Positions 35,419 to 44,822 of a stretch of DNA of 64,000 bases are shown piece after piece. The DNA is taken from positions 1-64,000 of the forward strand of contig CAZJLR010000002.1 in assembly GCA_964546815.1 (NCBI GenBank), given 5' to 3'. A program made the position numbers and the translations under genes. The stretch's first letter is position 1; every line of letters starts with the position of its first letter. Source of the stretch: JAIEPM01 sp964546815. GTDB taxonomy: Bacteria > Cyanobacteriota > Vampirovibrionia > Obscuribacterales > Obscuribacteraceae. The notes under the pieces are model-generated. The model saw only the letters and a list, made by a program, of their open reading frames with translations, was not told where the DNA came from and searched no databases.

Positions 35419-36456
35419 CTACTTGGGCGACTGCAGCTTTGCTTTGCACTTGGCTATTGCTTCTTTGGCTTCTGTTACTTGTGGACTGGAATTTAAGGAA
35501 GACCCATCCGCCAGCTTTAGTTGTCCAAAAATGGCCAAAAATTTCTCAAGGCGTGAAATTGCTTTTGCATTGTCCCCATTTGCATAACAATCCATGCCTT
35601 GCTCAAAACAACAATCGCTCATGTTGCTCAGCGCTTCTACACAATGTGGGTCGATTGCAAGCGCCTGCTCTAACACAGCATAAGCTTCGTCGTATTTTTC
35701 ATCTCGTATCAATTTGTCGGACTTGAAACAAAGTCTCATCAATTTAGCCCGCGGGTCACTTGTGGTGGCAGTCAACTTATCGATGATGAGATCTGGGTTT
35801 GAGTACAAAAGGAAAATCGTCTTCTTATCCCGCTCAGAAAGGTCTAACTGGTCTATCGGAGTATTGTAGTTAAAACCAATAGAAGCATTCATGATGTCGC
35901 CCAAATAAGGGCTATGCTTCACCAGACCAAGTGCATGACCGAGCTCGTGCAAACACATAAGCTTTGCCTGTTTGTCTGAAATTGCTTGATTAGCATCAGT
36001 TTCAACAGTCAACAGCTTTATTGTCGCTTCGAACAGTCCATCTTGATCATTTTTCCAGCCCGCTTCGCCGAGTTCACCTTGACTGTGCAGCTGGGTTTTG
36101 TCATTCGTCCATGAGACTTTAATGTCATACGGCTCAGCCTGTACAAATTTAAATCGCAGCTTGCCCTGAGTGGCATTAGACCAGGTCTGACAAGCGGAGA
36201 TGAAGAAGTCTTTGAACTGAGGCCTGTAGTTGGGTACTTTTGGATCATCAACTATGAGCACTTTCAGCGGCATCTTTTCAGGGTGCCAATAATCAACCTT
36301 TGCACCAAGATAATCGGTGTAATCTTTGGCATCACCCGGTGGCAGATTTTGCTTATCATCTTGCGCAAGGCCTGGCTGACAGCTTGCCTGCGAAGCTGTG
36401 CAAAATAATATGCTAAAAACGATCGATAAGAGTTTTATCTTTGGTTCAAACATCAT
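35419..36456 (-). CDS. Exported matrixin-like metalloprotease with a TPR-like tail
   Basis: A 345-residue protein with a signal peptide (residues about 8-24). The metzincin zinc motif HELGHALGLVKHS is complete (His170, Glu171, His174, His180), followed by a Met-turn in DIMNASIG, so an active M10-like zinc protease is expected. Residues about 240-345 are helical with two probable TPR units (DEAYAVLEQALAIDP and NGDNAKAISRLEKFLAI), perhaps for substrate binding. It starts directly after the stop of the 879-residue coiled-coil gene (TAAATG), which makes it the last gene of that operon. A secreted protease encoded with three apparently cytosolic scaffolding proteins is unusual. Confidence 0.82.
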   Translation of the reverse strand: MMFEPKIKLLSIVFSILFCTASQASCQPGLAQDDKQNLPPGDAKDYTDYLGAKVDYWHPEKMPLKVLIVDDPKVPNYRPQFKDFFISACQTWSNATQGKLRFKFVQAEPYDIKVSWTNDKTQLHSQGELGEAGWKNDQDGLFEATIKLLTVETDANQAISDKQAKLMCLHELGHALGLVKHSPYLGDIMNASIGFNYNTPIDQLDLSERDKKTIFLLYSNPDLIIDKLTATTSDPRAKLMRLCFKSDKLIRDEKYDEAYAVLEQALAIDPHCVEALSNMSDCCFEQGMDCYANGDNAKAISRLEKFLAIFGQLKLADGSSLNSSPQVTEAKEAIAKCKAKLQSPK

Positions 36457-39096
36457 TTACGAAGTGTATTTACTCTGGAGATCTTGAATGCGTTGCATCG
36501 CAACTTTGATTGAACTGCGAATGCGCGTACGGCTTTCATCGCCGCGAGCGCGCAAGGCTGCTTCAGAGCGTTCGCGCAAGTCTTTCAATTCGTCGATTGA
36601 TTCTTGCTTGTAAGATTGAACCTTATCGCCAGTGAGATTGTATGCACGAGATACATGCTCTCTTGCAATGATGTCAAATTTCAAGCATGTCTCATCTCTA
36701 GTGCGAATCAGCTCAGGGCTGGTGAGCACATGGTCAGTCACTCTTGTGATGTCTTGCATGCTGTCGATGCGGGCTTTAGATGATGCCAAATGCTCTTCAA
36801 CTTTATCGCGAAGTTTGACTTCAATTTCGTCGAGGTCTTTCTGGTGCTGTTCTAAGTTAGTCGTCCATCTAGACTTGAAATCTTGCAGTGCTGAAGCACA
36901 AGCATCGTTGTTTGAGCGCACAATCGGCTCAAATTCAGCCAGCCTGTTTTCCAGAAGCTCATTCATGGCCCCAGAAAATTCGTCATGGAAGAAAGCAGCC
37001 AGCTCAACAACAATGCGGCGTTTTTCTTGAAGTGCCGGTACAAGCTTATCGCGTGAAAGTTTATCGATTAATTTGGAGCATTCCATTTCAGCTTTCACTG
37101 ACTGCTCACGCAATGATTTCAGCGACTCTTCAGATGTGGCTTCAAGGCGCTTCATTACTTCTTCTTCGGACTGATAAGCCTGAAGTTTGGCTGCTTCACC
37201 CAGAGATTCGACTGATAGTCCGATACCTTCAGCAAGAATATGCGTTTGAGCCCTGAAGCCTTCGATGCGCTCATTCATTCCTTCAGCGCACTGATTTAGC
37301 ACCTGGTTGAGGTTTACTTCAGTAGTTGTGACCAAACCGCGCAAAGTATGCTGTGCACGACTTACAGTTTTGTTTAGTTCTTCTTTGGTAGTTGCTAAAG
37401 TCTCAGTGACATCACGCTTAGCAATGTCTGCACTTTGTGCAATACTTTTCTCTTGCTCTGCCAGCAGTTGAGCAAGCAATTCTGCAGCGCGCGACTGGTA
37501 GGCTCTGACTTTACCTGTGCCTTCCGAAGCCGACTTAGATAGCTCATTGCGAGCCAAATTGGCAGTTGCTTCCATCTTGTTTTGCATCTGAATTCGCAAA
37601 TCTTCAAGTGCTTTAAGGCTGGTTTGTTCCTTTTCACTTAGATTGTGCTTGCACGACACAAGACGATCTAGCATCTTGGACTTAAGCGTGCTGACGCGGT
37701 ACTCAAGATTGTCGCTAGCGATGGACATCTGTTGGCGAATGTTGCTTACGAGTCGGCCAACGGGTGTTGTAGTTTCGCTGCGAGGCACGCTTATTGCATC
37801 GCTGACCGGTGTGCTGTTTGACTTCGGCATGCGACCTGAAAGTCTTGCTTCCAATCGTTTTCTAATTGAAAGGAAACCTGTTTCAGAAGATGCATCGGCA
37901 GCAGGACCGCTGCTACCTGGAACCGGCGGCAAATCTGAAGCAGGCGTAGCTGCAGGATCTGCATTGGGAGCCCAGCCGCCAGAAGAGCTGCGACTTGATG
38001 CGTCTGAATAGGACGAGCGAAGCGACGGATCTGTCTGTGACAAACGAGATGAGGCATCAGTTTGAGAAGGACGCAAGGAAGGATCACGCTGTGAAATTCG
38101 GTCTGAAGCTGACGACCAACTTGCAGGATCGATAGAACCAAGCCGAGCAGCCGGGTCTTGTTGAGAAGAACGATTCGCAGCATCAAGCCTCGTGCTCATC
38201 TGAGACTGAGGTGCAGCTGCTGGGCCTTGAGCTAATGTAGGCTCTGCAGGTTTAGCCGCTGGCTGGTCTGAGATTGCAGGCGTGTCTTGAGGCGAATTCA
38301 ACGATTTGCCCAAATTAGCAAGAGCTTGATTAGCAGCCGAGAGATCAACTGGTTTTGCCGGTGGTGTTACAGGTTTTGAGGCGGCAGTTTTAGAAGCAGG
38401 TGGCTCCGCAGCAAGGGGAGTCTGACTTGTCGCTGCCGCAGGAGCATCAGGCTCTATAACCGTTACAGAAGAAATTTGCGGGGGAGAAACTGGCTCAGCA
38501 TTTTTCATCACAATGCTGTATTTGTGGCTGAAATCTGGCATGTCTTGCGTCAAAACACCTTTTATCAATGCCTGCGCCATGCTGCCGATGCCTACAATCG
38601 GATTTACTGGAACCAGCACTCCAAGACACTCTGCAAATGACACCAATGGGTCTGGCAAGTTGTGCATGGGGTTGGCGCGAGTGCCACCACTTCCCCAGCG
38701 TGACATGCCGCTCAAAATTTTCTTTGCCTCTTCGCTTAAAAAGCCTGTATACGGAATTGGAACAAAAGAGAAATTGCTACCGCGGGCTGCAGCGGCAACG
38801 GCACGCTCTCTGAGAATTGCTTCAATTGTACCGATTACATAAAAGTCGTCAGTGAGAAGAACACCGGACGGGCTGGGCTGATCGACGTTGAAAACGAGTA
38901 TGAGAGCTGAGGCTTCCAGTTCGGCAGCTGCACCCTCGCCACTGCTGAAAGGATTGAAGCAAACAATAACGTCTCCGACTTTTAGTCCAGACAATTCACG
39001 TTTTGCCCACTCAGCCGGGCTAACATCTTCTTGTCCGAAGACCTTTATGTTTTTGATTGCGGAGATTGGAAATCTCGCTCTAAACGAAGTAGTCAT
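36457..39096 (-). CDS. Large protein: unknown N-domain, disordered Ser/Gln repeat, long coiled coil
   Basis: An 879-residue cytosolic protein that I cannot name. Residues about 1-200 look like a folded alpha/beta domain with several hydrophobic strands (VGDVIVCFNPF, ASALILVFNV). Residues about 200-420 are Pro/Ala/Ser-rich and include short repeats of the types SQTDPSLR and SQTDASSR. From about 430 to the end it is almost continuously helical with heptad-like spacing, typical of a long coiled coil or a spectrin-like array. No transmembrane segment or nucleotide motif is visible. It follows the 438-residue gene by four bases and is followed directly by the metalloprotease. Confidence 0.65.
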   Translation of the reverse strand: MTTSFRARFPISAIKNIKVFGQEDVSPAEWAKRELSGLKVGDVIVCFNPFSSGEGAAAELEASALILVFNVDQPSPSGVLLTDDFYVIGTIEAILRERAVAAAARGSNFSFVPIPYTGFLSEEAKKILSGMSRWGSGGTRANPMHNLPDPLVSFAECLGVLVPVNPIVGIGSMAQALIKGVLTQDMPDFSHKYSIVMKNAEPVSPPQISSVTVIEPDAPAAATSQTPLAAEPPASKTAASKPVTPPAKPVDLSAANQALANLGKSLNSPQDTPAISDQPAAKPAEPTLAQGPAAAPQSQMSTRLDAANRSSQQDPAARLGSIDPASWSSASDRISQRDPSLRPSQTDASSRLSQTDPSLRSSYSDASSRSSSGGWAPNADPAATPASDLPPVPGSSGPAADASSETGFLSIRKRLEARLSGRMPKSNSTPVSDAISVPRSETTTPVGRLVSNIRQQMSIASDNLEYRVSTLKSKMLDRLVSCKHNLSEKEQTSLKALEDLRIQMQNKMEATANLARNELSKSASEGTGKVRAYQSRAAELLAQLLAEQEKSIAQSADIAKRDVTETLATTKEELNKTVSRAQHTLRGLVTTTEVNLNQVLNQCAEGMNERIEGFRAQTHILAEGIGLSVESLGEAAKLQAYQSEEEVMKRLEATSEESLKSLREQSVKAEMECSKLIDKLSRDKLVPALQEKRRIVVELAAFFHDEFSGAMNELLENRLAEFEPIVRSNNDACASALQDFKSRWTTNLEQHQKDLDEIEVKLRDKVEEHLASSKARIDSMQDITRVTDHVLTSPELIRTRDETCLKFDIIAREHVSRAYNLTGDKVQSYKQESIDELKDLRERSEAALRARGDESRTRIRSSIKVAMQRIQDLQSKYTS

Positions 39097-39100
39097 AATA

Positions 39101-40417
39101 TCAGTCGTCTCCCCCTACAGCCTGATCAATAAAACCAAGCGCCTTTTCCAGTCGCCGATCAATAATTTTCAAAATCCTGTTTTCCTCTTCTTCTATTTGT
39201 TGCAAATACATATCGGAGAGGTTCTGGATTTTTTCGCCTACGCCCTTTCTAGTTAGACTGATATCTCTCATCGCACTGTCACACGTTTTCGATAGCCTGC
39301 TCAATTGAACATCGGACATTTTCACGACCTTAGTTTCGAATTGAGTTTCGATCTCTTTCATTTCATCCATGATTTGTGCAATCACGGTAGACTTCTGGGC
39401 AGCTATCAGACGCTGATCTTCAATGAGATTTTGCAGTTCGTCAGCTAGCTGTTTTCCTCGTTCAAGATTGCTATTAGCGCGATCAATTTCGGCGCTAGTA
39501 GCTTTGTCGAGACTTTCCATCATTTCAGCGCGCAAGGTGCTCAACAATTCTGAGATTTCCATGCGGCTTGCATTGCTCGATTCTTCGAGCTCTTTGTAAA
39601 AACCACGTGTATAAGACTCATTGGTGGTCAGCAACTTGGTTTTGGTGTCTTCATACGAACGACGCAGTTTTTGTTCTGTCTCGCTTGATGCGGCAATTAT
39701 TCTAGACATTTCGCCGTCTGATACTTCGGCAATTTTCAATCTCAATTGATCTATGCGACCATCAATCTGGTCATTATGCTGGCGATTTAGCATTGCCAAC
39801 TTTGGCTCATGTAATCTGGCTCTGGCGATGATGGCAGCAAGCATGTCTGGAATTTCTTTTCTGGCTTGATTTTCAAATGTCATCAAGTCAGCAAATTGAC
39901 GTCCTTGCTTTTCAACAAGACTTTCGCCAAATTGCGTGTTAACAGAATGTGATTGTTCGCGAAGTGCATGTTTGGCACGTGTCGAAATTTGCTGAACTCC
40001 GTCAACAGATTTGTCACACTGTGCGCTCAACTTAGCTAGCAAGACTTTCGATGAAATATTGTGCGTGCGCATCAGTGATTCGCTGAGGTCTGCAATTTCT
40101 TGCTGCAAACTCTTGCAATTGATTAGCAATTCTTCTTCAACGTGTCCAAGAAAACGATCGTTTTCTCCAATTGTTTGATCAACTGAATTTTTGATTGCAT
40201 CGAGTGACTCTGCCAGGCTTGCCAAGATCTCACGTTGTTGTGACTCGGTGGCACCGGTGCTGCGTTGCAATGCTTCTGCTTGTTGCTCTGAATAACTCAT
40301 CAAAGCAGAATCTACTGCCGATGAAAAACCTTGCACCAAACGATTGGTGAGCTCGTCGAAATCGCGGCAAGCTGAAAGATATATTTCTTGTAGGCTTGGT
40401 GTTGAATCGGAGGTCAT
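39101..40417 (-). CDS. Coiled-coil protein 2 of the four-gene operon
   Basis: A 438-residue, nearly all-helical, highly charged protein with regular leucine and isoleucine spacing over most of its length. No named domain is seen. Stretches such as RIIAASSETEQKLRRSYEDT resemble helices in the 879-residue and 466-residue neighbours, so the three may have arisen by duplication. There is no signal peptide and no membrane helix. Its ATG overlaps the stop of the 466-residue gene (ATGA), so the products are made in step. A cytoskeletal, scaffold or membrane-remodelling role is possible but not shown. Confidence 0.65.
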   Translation of the reverse strand: MTSDSTPSLQEIYLSACRDFDELTNRLVQGFSSAVDSALMSYSEQQAEALQRSTGATESQQREILASLAESLDAIKNSVDQTIGENDRFLGHVEEELLINCKSLQQEIADLSESLMRTHNISSKVLLAKLSAQCDKSVDGVQQISTRAKHALREQSHSVNTQFGESLVEKQGRQFADLMTFENQARKEIPDMLAAIIARARLHEPKLAMLNRQHNDQIDGRIDQLRLKIAEVSDGEMSRIIAASSETEQKLRRSYEDTKTKLLTTNESYTRGFYKELEESSNASRMEISELLSTLRAEMMESLDKATSAEIDRANSNLERGKQLADELQNLIEDQRLIAAQKSTVIAQIMDEMKEIETQFETKVVKMSDVQLSRLSKTCDSAMRDISLTRKGVGEKIQNLSDMYLQQIEEEENRILKIIDRRLEKALGFIDQAVGGDD

Positions 40418-41814
40418 TCCGGTGTCTCCGTTTGGAAGTTGATGTTTGCTTTTTTGTAGGCTGCCACGATGCGTGAAACACCCAAACCGGCTTTCTCGAT
40501 TTTGATTGTTTCTTTTTGCAATTCGGCAAGCTGTCTTTCAAGATCTTCATATAGAAGGCCGAAGTCGCGGCGCGCTTGAGCATATTCATGCTCTAGCCCT
40601 TCGCAGGCGTCTTCACCAAAGCTCTCAACGTTTTTGACCATGGTATCAATGGCACGTTCGAAGTAGAGTTCGACCTGATTTGACTTTTGCAATGTCTTGC
40701 CGCGGAATTCCTGAGCAACATTGCGCAAAGCCATTTTTACTCTTTCTGAAATGCCACTGTCCGCTTCTACTTGCATTTCAATTGCTTGCTCAAGCTTGAG
40801 CAAAAGTGAATCGCATCTTGTCCAGCAATTGCGTTGTTGCTCTGCCATCCAGGATACAAATTCTTGCTGCAAAGCTTTCATTTCTTCACTGCAATTACGC
40901 GAGCTATTGAGCACATCCATCTTTGATTGAAGTGCTACGTTGCGCAAACGAGCCTGGAATGAACCTGATTGCAAATCACCAGTTGAAGTAATTGAAAGAT
41001 TGAATGACTCGACGATTTCTTCGAAGTACTTGTTAACTTCGTCACCCTTCCAGTGAAGGAAAAAACGTTGTGGCAAGTTTTTCTCGATATGATCGAGCAA
41101 CTTCAATGTGCCGGCAAATTTCAATTGCTGAGATTGCAGGCATTGTTCAAGTTGTCCTGCAGATGTATTTGCAATAGTATCCAGTTCACCACGCAACGCT
41201 ACAAGTTGCTCTTCAAGCACGTCTTCAACAACGGCTTGAGCCTGCACCACATCTACGTCAACAACAGACATTTTTTCGCGAGCCACATCTGGCAATCGCT
41301 TCGTAAAACTATTGAGCAATTCATTGACGCGGTCGACACATTCTTTCGAGAGGTTTTGCACGCGCGTTTGATCGGCGCGCACATCGGCGTCTAAATTTGC
41401 TGTAGAAATAATGAGCCTGATTGCGTCAAGCTCTGTACGAATCTTAGACGAGTAGTCTTTGAACATTCGGTCAGACTGCTCGCGAACACCCTGCCGGCAA
41501 GTTTTGCCGACTTCCATAATCGAGCGAATTTCACTCTGGCGGAATTGAGAAAGTTGCGTCAGCAACTCTTCTTTGTCACGACTAGCCGAAGTAAGGTATG
41601 AGGTAAGGAATGTTTCAACACGCTGACGCGAAATGCGAATTTCGTTGAGCAATGTTTTGCGCAAACGTCCACCTAGACGACTCAGTTGGTCGTTTAGTCT
41701 TTGCACCAGATATTCCAGCTCAGCCGATGCTGAAGCCAGAGACTCAAGCATCTTCGACACTTCTTCAGAGTCTGGATCTACTGCTGCAAAATTAGATGGA
41801 TCCGTAGGTTCCAA
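40414..41814 (-). CDS. Coiled-coil protein 1, first gene of the four-gene operon
   Basis: A 466-residue, charged helical protein with predicted coiled coils through most of its length (for example LEYLVQRLNDQLSRLGGRL at residues about 33-51). The start is TTG behind a strong GGAGG-type site; no closer Met exists before residue 22. It has no recognised family. A possible amphipathic or apolipoprotein-like character is suggested by the even distribution of acidic and basic residues on helices, which is inference only. It leads the operon; 550 bp of non-coding sequence lies upstream. Confidence 0.65.
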   Translation of the reverse strand: MEPTDPSNFAAVDPDSEEVSKMLESLASASAELEYLVQRLNDQLSRLGGRLRKTLLNEIRISRQRVETFLTSYLTSASRDKEELLTQLSQFRQSEIRSIMEVGKTCRQGVREQSDRMFKDYSSKIRTELDAIRLIISTANLDADVRADQTRVQNLSKECVDRVNELLNSFTKRLPDVAREKMSVVDVDVVQAQAVVEDVLEEQLVALRGELDTIANTSAGQLEQCLQSQQLKFAGTLKLLDHIEKNLPQRFFLHWKGDEVNKYFEEIVESFNLSITSTGDLQSGSFQARLRNVALQSKMDVLNSSRNCSEEMKALQQEFVSWMAEQQRNCWTRCDSLLLKLEQAIEMQVEADSGISERVKMALRNVAQEFRGKTLQKSNQVELYFERAIDTMVKNVESFGEDACEGLEHEYAQARRDFGLLYEDLERQLAELQKETIKIEKAGLGVSRIVAAYKKANINFQTETPE

Positions 41815-42363
41815 GGTCGTTCACCCCCTCCATCCTTATGCCATGCTCACGCCCGTATATATCAACCAGAAGCACTTTTCGGCTCAGTATTTGGTTTATC
41901 AGCAAGCCAGAGCAAAGTGATTAATGGTGGCAAAGTCGCAAAAGGCTTAGAGGTAAAGGAACACGGAGGACGCACTTGCTTATCGGACTTAGCAAAAATG
42001 CCAGATTATCAGCAACGGCAAGGCTTTACAAAATTCGATATCTGAACTTGATTTCTTCGACAGTTTCCGATACATCGCATAGATTAGTAATCGCAAATAT
42101 TTGTGTCAAAAATTCCTGGTCAAAACGCAGTAAATTTTTGTCCAATCATGCTGAAAGCGCATGCTGACGAGAGAAGGCAAAAATCGCCCAAGATCAAATT
42201 GGCTAAAATTGCCGTAAGCATGCGGCAGACTCGCGGTTGCTTTATATAAACAAACTATGAGATTGGCTGTGTAACGGGCGTATTTGGATATAAACTTATA
42301 GTTGATCGACCTCCCAAAGCTCGGATGAGTTCGATGTAATCCAGTTAAACAGCGGGTGACGAA
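41815..42363. other. Intergenic region between the coiled-coil operon and pdxST
   Basis: This 549-bp divergent gap should contain promoters for both operons. I see no perfect consensus promoter. A 63-codon frame at 41976-42167 has a GGAGG-like site before a TTG but no protein-like pattern, so I leave it out. The pdxS ribosome site is GGGTGACGAA just before the ATG. No terminator hairpin was found. Confidence 0.5.
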
Positions 42364-43281
42364 ATGGTTACGGAAACAAAGGAAAACAAACAATCAAACG
42401 CGAAGACCGGCACAATGCTAGTTAAGAAGGCTCTTCCGCAGATGTTGAAGAGTGGCGTAATCATGGATGTGGTTAACGCAGAACAAGCAAAAGTGGCTGA
42501 AGCAGCTGGAGCTGTCGCAGTTATGGCTCTAGAAAGAGTACCTGCCGACATCCGAGCAAACGGCGGCGTAGCCCGTATGAGCGACCCTGAGCTCATCATC
42601 AAAATCAAAGAAGCAGTCAGCATCCCTGTTATGGCAAAGGTTCGCATCGGTCACTTCGTCGAAGCCCAAATCATTGAAGCTCTCGGCGTAGATTGCATAG
42701 ACGAAAGCGAAGTGCTGACACCAGCTGACGAAGAGTTTCATATCGACAAAAGTAAGTTCAAAATCCCGTTTGTTTGCGGCTGCCGCAACCTTGGTGAAGC
42801 ATTGCGCCGCATCGGCGAAGGCGCAGCCATGATTCGCACCAAAGGCGAACCAGGCACAGGCGACGTAGTTGAAGCAGTCAGACACGCTCGCACAGTACTC
42901 GGCGAAATCAGAAAGCTATCTGTAATGCCACGCGAAGAGCTGATGACTTATGCCAAAACAATCGGCGCACCATTTGAAATCGTGCTCGAAATCGCCACAA
43001 CAGGCAAATTGCCAGTGGTAAATTTCGCAGCCGGCGGCATCGCAACCCCAGCAGACGCAGCTTTGATGATGCAATTGGGAGTAGACGGAGTATTCGTCGG
43101 CTCTGGCATATTCAAGTCAGGCAACCCACTCAAGCGCGCTGAAGCAATCGTCAAAGCAACAACACACTACACCGACGCAGCTTTGCTGGCTGAAGTCAGC
43201 CGCAACCTTGGTGAAGCAATGGTTGGTCGCAATGCAAACAGCCTTGCAGAAGCGGAGTTGATGGCAACTAGAGGTTGGTAA
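42364..43281 (+). CDS. pdxS: Pyridoxal 5'-phosphate synthase, PdxS subunit
   Basis: PdxS builds pyridoxal phosphate from ribose 5-phosphate, glyceraldehyde 3-phosphate and ammonia from PdxT, in a 24-subunit PdxS12-PdxT12 complex. The 305-residue length is typical. The first catalytic lysine is in VMAKVRIGHF (residue 92, equal to B. subtilis Lys81). IRTKGEPGTGDVVEAV and the FAAGGIATPADAALMM phosphate site are intact. pdxT follows in the same transcript. This is the DXP-independent route, and lysA and the MocR regulator in this window need its product. Confidence 0.98.
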   Translation: MVTETKENKQSNAKTGTMLVKKALPQMLKSGVIMDVVNAEQAKVAEAAGAVAVMALERVPADIRANGGVARMSDPELIIKIKEAVSIPVMAKVRIGHFVEAQIIEALGVDCIDESEVLTPADEEFHIDKSKFKIPFVCGCRNLGEALRRIGEGAAMIRTKGEPGTGDVVEAVRHARTVLGEIRKLSVMPREELMTYAKTIGAPFEIVLEIATTGKLPVVNFAAGGIATPADAALMMQLGVDGVFVGSGIFKSGNPLKRAEAIVKATTHYTDAALLAEVSRNLGEAMVGRNANSLAEAELMATRGW

Positions 43282-43283
43282 TT

Positions 43284-43913
43284 ATGGCTAAAATTGCCGT
43301 ACTTGCTCTACAAGGCGCCTTCGTCGAACACGGCGAAATACTGAAGCGCTGCGGCGCTGAAGTTATTTACGCCAAGCGCGCCGACGACCTCAAAGACGTT
43401 GACGGGCTGGTAATACCAGGTGGTGAGTCAACTACAATTGCCAAACTAACCGGCACAAGCAGTGACCCTATATTTGATACTATCTTGAAGCGGGCTCGCG
43501 AAGGCATGCCTATATATGGAACTTGCATGGGTCTAATTTTCCTGGCAAACCATATCGAAGGATCTGCTCAAGGCAGACTGGGACTTATGGACATTACGGT
43601 GCGCCGTAATGCTTTCGGCCCGCAAAAGTTTAGCCGCGAAGAAAGCATCGTTATACCGGCACTAGGCGCAGAGCCATTCCCACTGGTTTTCATTCGAGGA
43701 CCAATAGTTCTTTCAGCTGGCAGCAACGTCAATGTTTTTGCCGCAGTTGAAGAGGGCATAGTCATGTGCCGCCAGGACAATTACCTGGTGACGGCTTTCC
43801 ATCCCGAGCTGACAGACGACAGCCGCGTGCATGAGTATTTCCTGTCCATGGTGAATGATTTTCGCCAGAATAAAGTCAGGACTACGCAACCAGCAGTGAT
43901 GGCACTAGCCTAA
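43284..43913 (+). CDS. pdxT: Pyridoxal 5'-phosphate synthase, glutaminase subunit PdxT
   Basis: PdxT hydrolyses glutamine and channels ammonia to PdxS. It is a class I glutaminase of 209 residues. The catalytic triad is visible: Cys81 in YGTCMGLIF, His173 and Glu175 in AFHPELTDD; the GGESTTI oxyanion/PdxS contact loop is also present. The ATG at 43284 is two bases after the pdxS stop and has an AGAGG site inside pdxS. The terminator at 43943-43973 ends the operon. Confidence 0.97.
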   Translation: MAKIAVLALQGAFVEHGEILKRCGAEVIYAKRADDLKDVDGLVIPGGESTTIAKLTGTSSDPIFDTILKRAREGMPIYGTCMGLIFLANHIEGSAQGRLGLMDITVRRNAFGPQKFSREESIVIPALGAEPFPLVFIRGPIVLSAGSNVNVFAAVEEGIVMCRQDNYLVTAFHPELTDDSRVHEYFLSMVNDFRQNKVRTTQPAVMALA

Positions 43914-43942
43914 ATTCGACAATCAAGTCGACACCAAATATG

Positions 43943-43973
43943 GAGCGCCTCAATCGGGCGCTCTTTTATTTTT
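43943..43973 (+). terminator. Intrinsic terminator of pdxST
   Basis: The stem GAGCGCC (43943-43949) pairs with GGCGCTC (43957-43963) around a 7-nt loop and is followed directly by TTTTATTTTT. It lies 30 bp after the pdxT stop. The opposite-strand peroxiredoxin gene converges on it. Confidence 0.85.
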
Positions 43974-43985
43974 GCAATTCAAAAT

Positions 43986-44582
43986 TTAGCGCGCAGATAC
44001 TGTATTGCAAGTCGTCGCGGCGATTTTGACATAATCGGGACGCAAATCAAGCGACTCGGGCACGAAAGTCTGCAACACTTTGCCCTTATGCAGCATGAAG
44101 ACACCAGGCATTTGCATGCTGTCGCCAGCACTCTTGCCGATGAAATTACCATGCAGCAAAGCTTCTATGGCTCGGCCCAGGACGCGTGGCGCAAATACCT
44201 GGTCTAGATTGGCGCGTCCAAGTCCGAAGACCTTGTACAAACACTGGTCGGGATTGCAAATACGCGATATATCTGCCAGTCCGTATGACGCCAGAATTTG
44301 GCTGGCTTCAAGCTCTGTGCTCATGTGAACAAGCACCAATCGAGCACCGGCGGCTTCGATTGCAGGCAAAGTAAAATGCAAATCAGAAAGAGCTTCGCGA
44401 CAAAAACAGCATCCAAATGGGCGTAAGAAGACTAAGAGGGTCGGTACTTTATTGGAAATTTCCAACAAAGACGAGTGGTATTGGTCTTCAGATGCTTTCA
44501 ACGCAAAATCCAGCGAGGCGGGAATTGTTGTGGAAAACTCAGTGGTGCTTCGTTTGGCTTGTCCAGGCATAAATTTATGCAT
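43986..44582 (-). CDS. Peroxiredoxin-like protein (AhpC/TSA, PRXL2/SelL type)
   Basis: A protein of about 198 residues with a thioredoxin fold. LLVFLRPFGCCFCREAL holds the active-site cysteines in the CxxC position typical of the PRXL2/SelL branch, followed by a LVLVHMS strand and a VFMLHKGKVLQTF hairpin. Members are thiol-dependent reductases or peroxidases of uncertain substrate. The frame opens at a TTG (44597); ATG codons at 44582 and 44570 are alternatives, and I take 44582 because AAGAGG lies just before it, although very close. It is monocistronic and convergent with pdxT. Confidence 0.8.
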   Translation of the reverse strand: MHKFMPGQAKRSTTEFSTTIPASLDFALKASEDQYHSSLLEISNKVPTLLVFLRPFGCCFCREALSDLHFTLPAIEAAGARLVLVHMSTELEASQILASYGLADISRICNPDQCLYKVFGLGRANLDQVFAPRVLGRAIEALLHGNFIGKSAGDSMQMPGVFMLHKGKVLQTFVPESLDLRPDYVKIAATTCNTVSAR

Positions 44583-44822
44583 GACCTCTTCGTGCAAGCT
44601 GACATTCTATATCTCAATCGATCAACTGTGAACCCCGTATGTGCACATATTGCCTCACGAGGCGTTAATAAAGATGGGAAGTTCCCACTTAAGCTGAAAG
44701 CAGATCGCTTGACAAGGGGCGCTAGGGTAAACACTGATGTTTGCTCGGGGCTAGTTGCCTGTGGCTTTCGGGAATTTTCTGCGTAAATGGATAAGTCCCG
44801 TTCAATATATGAGGACTCAGAC

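Noticed and set aside
41976..42167. 63-codon plus-strand frame with a GGAGG-like site
   Set aside because: The product has no protein-like pattern, the start is TTG, and the region is a divergent promoter gap.
42201..42216. 16-bp exact match to the start of pdxT (43286-43301)
   Set aside because: In a 64-kb window one such chance 16-mer pair is not surprising, and no flanking similarity is seen.
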